From NCBI GenBank assembly GCA_023100825.1, contig CP095846.1, positions 4,340,001-4,404,000 of the forward strand: DNA of 64,000 nt, read 5' to 3'. This document shows positions 61,020-64,000 of this stretch, piece by piece (position 1 is the stretch's first letter; each line of letters starts with the position of its first letter). Position numbers and translations under genes: made by a program. The notes beneath the pieces are model-generated. The model worked only from the letters and a program-made list of their open reading frames with translations, did not search any database and was not told the origin of the DNA. This DNA comes from Nocardioidaceae bacterium SCSIO 66511 (GTDB lineage Bacteria; Actinomycetota; Actinomycetes; Propionibacteriales; Nocardioidaceae).

Positions 61020-61793
61020 CTACGACGTGGACTTCTTTCGGTTCAGGAAGGCGATCATCGCTTCGCGTGCCTCATCGCTTGCGAACAATCGCGACGACTG
61101 CGCAGCGACCACATCTCCGAGGTCGTCGATGCGCTCGACGAGGGCGCGGTTGACCAGGGCCTTCGTCTCACGGAGCCCCTGCGGTGTGCCCTTCCGGAGC
61201 CCGGCCAGCACCGAGGAGATCGCTTTGTCGAGCTCGTCGTCGGGGACGACCTTGGTGACCAGACCGATCCGCTGTGCCTCCTCGGCGTCGAAGGTCCACC
61301 CGGTGAGGTACATCAGGGCGGCATCGCGCTCGGTCAGCCGGGGCAGCGTGGTCAGAGAGATCACCGCCGGCGCCAGCCCCAGGCGTACCTCGGTGAACGC
61401 GAACGAGACCGAGTCGGCCGCGACCACGACATCTGCCGCGCCGACGATGCCGAGCCCACCTGCGCGTACCGGCCCGTGCAGGCGTACGACCACGGGTTTG
61501 GTCGCGGTGGCGATCTGGCGCTGCAGCGTCACCAGAGCGCGAGCGCCCTCGTCCATTCCACCGTCGGCCGCCTCGGACATGTCGGCGCCTGAGCAGAACA
61601 CCGGACCCGCCGCTGCGACCACGATCGCGCGTACGCCCGAGTCGGCGTCGGCAACGCCGATCAGGTGCATCAGCTCGGTGACGAGCTGGCGGCTCAGCGC
61701 GTTGCGGTTCTGCTGGCTGTCGAGCGTGATCGTCGCGACCTCGGAGTCGACCTCGAGGCGAACGAGCGGCTCCTTGATGCTCGGCTCAGTCAT
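61020..61793 (-). CDS. enoyl-CoA hydratase/isomerase family protein
   Basis: A 257-residue crotonase-fold enzyme. FCSGADMSEAADGG (about 66-79) forms the first oxyanion segment, and VRLHGPVRAGGLGIVGAADV the second (G-G near 108). In the position of catalytic Glu, FTEVRLGLAPAV retains Glu (about 137), while the position of the second Glu is occupied by LTTLPRLTERDA, so full hydratase activity is not certain. It probably serves fatty acid or branched-chain acyl-CoA breakdown. GAGAGG lies nine bases upstream of ATG 61793. A PAP2-type gene precedes it with 13 bases between. Confidence 0.85.
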   Translation of the reverse strand: MTEPSIKEPLVRLEVDSEVATITLDSQQNRNALSRQLVTELMHLIGVADADSGVRAIVVAAAGPVFCSGADMSEAADGGMDEGARALVTLQRQIATATKPVVVRLHGPVRAGGLGIVGAADVVVAADSVSFAFTEVRLGLAPAVISLTTLPRLTERDAALMYLTGWTFDAEEAQRIGLVTKVVPDDELDKAISSVLAGLRKGTPQGLRETKALVNRALVERIDDLGDVVAAQSSRLFASDEAREAMIAFLNRKKSTS

Positions 61794-61806
61794 GCGCCCA
61801 AGCCTC

Positions 61807-62952
61807 TCAGACGCGCGTACCTGTGTGCTCACCGCTCACGTCTTCACGCTCACGGGCCGACGCGAGCGTACGACCACCGCCCGGGTAGATCGTCCAGCGC
61901 GCGAACAGCACCGACAATATCGCCAACACAATGCCCGCGATGTCGTCGACGACGAAGTGGTAGCCGAGGTAGAGCGTCGCGACGACCGTCGCTGCGAGGT
62001 ACCCGGTCATGACCAGAGTTGCGACCCGAAAACCGTAGTAGCGCAACATCAACACGATCATGCAGGTGAAGCCGACGTGCAGGCTCGCGAACGCACCGAT
62101 GCTCGCGAACGCATCGCTCGCCGACGGGTCCTCCAGCAGATGCAGCCGGTCGACCAGGAGCGTCTCCTGCTTGGAGTTGATGAACGTACGCGAGAGTCCG
62201 TCGAAGTCGCCCGGCGCCGATGCGAACGGACCGAGCGACGGGATCAGGTAGTACGAAAGCGTGCCGAGGATCCACGCCCAGATCGCCGCGGTCAAGAACA
62301 CGTACCCGTCACGGATGCGGCCTGCGAACACCAGTGCGGCAACGAACGAGATCGGCACGATGTACGCGAACGACTCATAGATGCCCGCGATGACGTACGA
62401 CCCGATGTGCTCGCCGAACAACCCGTGCAACAGCGACGCCGGCGTGTGCCCGAAGAACACGTCTTTCTCGAAGTCGTTCAGCGCGTCGTCGTGGTAGCCG
62501 CGGAAGACCACCCAGCTCTTCAAGTTGCGATAGAAGAGATAGACGAGGTGGTACGCGAGCAGTCCGCTGATCGCGAGCGCGAGTCGATCGGTCGGCCAGC
62601 GCCGGCGCAGCGTCGCGACCACCTTGCCGATGGAGATGCCCCGACGACCCGACCGGATCACGGCGTCGACCAGGCACAGAATCACGAACCAGAGCAGCGA
62701 CAGACCCATCCGGGTCCAGAACATCGCGCCGCCCGGGTCTCGGATCGGCACACCCACCTGGATGGAACGAGCGATCATGACCGCGCCGAACAGCGCGACG
62801 GTCACCCACAGGGTGATCACCCACCGATATGCGCGCCACCCTTTGGCGGGTGGTGCGTCGGTCTCGGCAGGTTCGGCGAAGAATCCGGCGGCTTGAATGA
62901 TGCGGTCCCCCATCATGACTGTGCTTGCTTCGTTGAGTTGTGGTTGTTTCAT
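61807..62952 (-). CDS. PAP2 / inositol-phosphorylceramide-synthase-like membrane enzyme
   Basis: A 381-residue protein with about seven membrane helices. The PAP2 motifs are in the C-terminal half: YYLIPSLGPF (about 243), FASLHVGFTCMIVL (His of motif 2, about 299) and YLGYHFVVDDIAGI (motif 3 with H-x3-D, about 344). The layout matches bacterial PAP2_3/Aur1-like proteins that transfer or remove lipid phosphate head groups. Neighbouring genes are a truncated GT39-like mannosyltransferase (upstream, 25-base gap) and an enoyl-CoA hydratase, suggesting envelope lipid or glycolipid synthesis. ATG 62952 is preferred; a downstream ATG pair (MMGDR) is possible. Confidence 0.85.
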   Translation of the reverse strand: MKQPQLNEASTVMMGDRIIQAAGFFAEPAETDAPPAKGWRAYRWVITLWVTVALFGAVMIARSIQVGVPIRDPGGAMFWTRMGLSLLWFVILCLVDAVIRSGRRGISIGKVVATLRRRWPTDRLALAISGLLAYHLVYLFYRNLKSWVVFRGYHDDALNDFEKDVFFGHTPASLLHGLFGEHIGSYVIAGIYESFAYIVPISFVAALVFAGRIRDGYVFLTAAIWAWILGTLSYYLIPSLGPFASAPGDFDGLSRTFINSKQETLLVDRLHLLEDPSASDAFASIGAFASLHVGFTCMIVLMLRYYGFRVATLVMTGYLAATVVATLYLGYHFVVDDIAGIVLAILSVLFARWTIYPGGGRTLASAREREDVSGEHTGTRV

Positions 62953-62977
62953 CGCTGGGTGCGCGGGCACACAGCGA

Positions 62978-64000
62978 TCAGTCGTAGTGCTGCAGCTTGG
63001 GCCAGACGGTCGTCCAGCCACCGGCGGGTCGCCGGCAGATGGTGATCGGCGCGCCCTGCTCCTGGTTGCCGACGCCGAGTTCGTTGTCCAGCCAGTCTGC
63101 GACCGAACACGAACCGAACAGCGGCTCCAACTGGCTCGGGCTGGTGCCGACGAAGATCGCAGTATCGGCGGACTCGGACGGACGCGCCTGGTAGTAGAGC
63201 TCGTTCTGGGCGCTGTACACCTCGTCCATGCCGTGATCGGGCCCATACCGCGCAATCGCACCCGCCTCGCCGTAGTTGTCGGCGATGACGACGGCCTGGT
63301 CGCGTTCATCGACCGCCAGCCGCTCACGTACGTCGGCGACCTGTTGGACGTACGCCGGCCAGCCGACCTGGTCTTGCGCGATCTGGTTGAACGTCGGGAT
63401 AGGTGTCGAGCCGAGAAGGTTCAGCGGTACGACCGGTAGCGCGATCAGCACCGAGATGACGGCGTTGGCCCCGACCGCACCGATCACCGTCCACGCCCGG
63501 CGGGTGGAGCCTGCGGCCACCCACTGCGCGACGACGACACAGCCCGCGGCCAGGAAAGCCGTCATCAGGCCCAACGGGTAGTAGACCTGCGACCCTCCGA
63601 CGAAGACCAGCACCACCACGACCGGCAGCGCGGCGGCGACGAAACGGACGGGTCGCCATCGCGGCGACCGGAACAACTCTCGCAGGCCGACCAGCCACAC
63701 CGGGGCCAGCGCCACTCCGAAGGTGACGAGCATGACCGGAATCAGCAGCATTCGTACCTGGCTGGCGTTGTGCTCGGCGAGCGCCTCGCCCATCGTCAGC
63801 TGTGGCCAGTCGTTCATCGCCTGGTAGATGAGATTGGGGAGCCCGACGAGCAACGCGATGGCGCCCGACGCCCATACCCAGCGCGACCGGAACAGGTCGC
63901 GCGGGCCGACGGCAGCGATACCGGCGGCGAGACCGACCAGGAGCACCGCGATCAGCAGCTTGTTGTACATGCTCAGGCCGGTCACCAGGCCCGCGAGCAA
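62978..64000 (-). CDS. GT39/ArnT-like membrane glycosyltransferase, C-terminal part (truncated by window edge)
   Basis: The last 340 codons of a polytopic GT-C glycosyltransferase; the N-terminal catalytic loops lie beyond the right edge. YNKLLIAVLLVGLAAG and the following helices correspond to the middle of PMT/ArnT-family proteins (SMYNKLL resembles the conserved stretch after loop 4). NLIYQAMNDWPQLTMGEAL and GSQVYYPLGLMTAFLAAG are typical too. A soluble C-terminal domain from about residue 215 (VVIADNYGEAGAIARYGP, SCSVADWLDNELG) is likely extracytoplasmic. The donor would be a polyprenyl-phosphate sugar; the acceptor is unknown. The catalytic Asp cannot be checked. Confidence 0.82.
   Translation of the reverse strand: MLAGLVTGLSMYNKLLIAVLLVGLAAGIAAVGPRDLFRSRWVWASGAIALLVGLPNLIYQAMNDWPQLTMGEALAEHNASQVRMLLIPVMLVTFGVALAPVWLVGLRELFRSPRWRPVRFVAAALPVVVVLVFVGGSQVYYPLGLMTAFLAAGCVVVAQWVAAGSTRRAWTVIGAVGANAVISVLIALPVVPLNLLGSTPIPTFNQIAQDQVGWPAYVQQVADVRERLAVDERDQAVVIADNYGEAGAIARYGPDHGMDEVYSAQNELYYQARPSESADTAIFVGTSPSQLEPLFGSCSVADWLDNELGVGNQEQGAPITICRRPAGGWTTVWPKLQHYD

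Noticed and set aside
57717-61592. Very long open frame on the plus strand (about 1290 codons)
   Set aside because: It is antisense to the phosphoesterase, HelD and hydratase genes, which have complete family motifs. Such frames arise in the codon-position-aligned antisense of GC-rich genes; its translation is Arg/Asp/Gly-rich and featureless.
1-64000. tRNA, rRNA, CRISPR, insertion sequence or integrase
   Set aside because: No T-arm-like GGTTCGAATCC sequences in a clover-leaf context, no regularly spaced repeats and no transposase or recombinase motifs were seen.

Overview
The window is a high-GC actinobacterial chromosome segment. GC-rich codon use, frequent GTG starts and strong GGAGG ribosome sites fit this. 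So do the gene families: a DinB/MDMPI-fold mycothiol-type protein, CsoR, MprA-MprB-HtrA, BkdABC and an actinobacterial HelD. The marked enrichment of GTAC/CGTACG reminds me of Nocardioidaceae and relatives, but that placement is a weak inference. I see no tRNA, rRNA, transposase, integrase, phage block or CRISPR array. The segment reads as ordinary chromosome built of small operons, each with its own regulator.

Layout. 1-6.9 kb: a truncated Tat-exported sulfatase, an MDMPI/SDR pair, a secreted penicillin-acylase-type amidase, a HIT protein and a Tat-exported molybdenum oxidoreductase. 7-12.3 kb: a TetR-GlpD operon divergent from an alkyl-DHAP-synthase-like flavoenzyme and a lipoprotein M1 peptidase. 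12.3-17.7 kb: a GntR-MFS operon, then an Lrp-APC permease operon divergent from an arginase-fold hydrolase. 17.8-23.9 kb: a complete copper operon (csoR, copZ, a secreted acidic/His-rich protein, copA, copB) behind a textbook CsoR box. 24-27.9 kb: an NhaC antiporter, D-cysteine desulfhydrase and Asp/Glu racemase operon divergent from a GntR regulator. 28-31.6 kb: the branched-chain 2-oxoacid dehydrogenase E1alpha/E1beta/E2 operon with an exact CRP-type site upstream. 32.3-34.5 kb: a subtilase and an orphan HTH regulator. 34.7-41.4 kb: an MFS exporter with a divergent MmyB-like regulator, a heterodimeric ABC exporter, a probable 50-residue small protein and an S4 protein. 41.4-47.4 kb: S9 peptidase, aminotransferase, SMP-30 protein, and a DDAH-like hydrolase divergent from a GntR regulator. 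47.5-53.2 kb: small membrane protein, LMW phosphatase, fructosamine-kinase homologue, MprAB-like two-component system and HtrA. 53.3-64 kb: a fused PhzE/TrpE-type chorismate enzyme, drug exporter, membrane phosphoesterase, HelD, enoyl-CoA hydratase, PAP2-family enzyme and a truncated GT39-like glycosyltransferase.

Two features cut across the window. First, almost every regulator sits beside a symmetrical or repeated DNA site in the adjacent intergenic gap (TetR, three FCD-GntR, Lrp, CsoR, MmyB-like, MprA-like), so much of the control appears local. Second, two homologous, hairpin-rich, apparently non-coding elements lie about 20 kb apart and in opposite orientation (31880-32025 and 51499-51612). 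They share a loop sequence and show stem changes that preserve pairing, and are the best candidates here for something not yet described.
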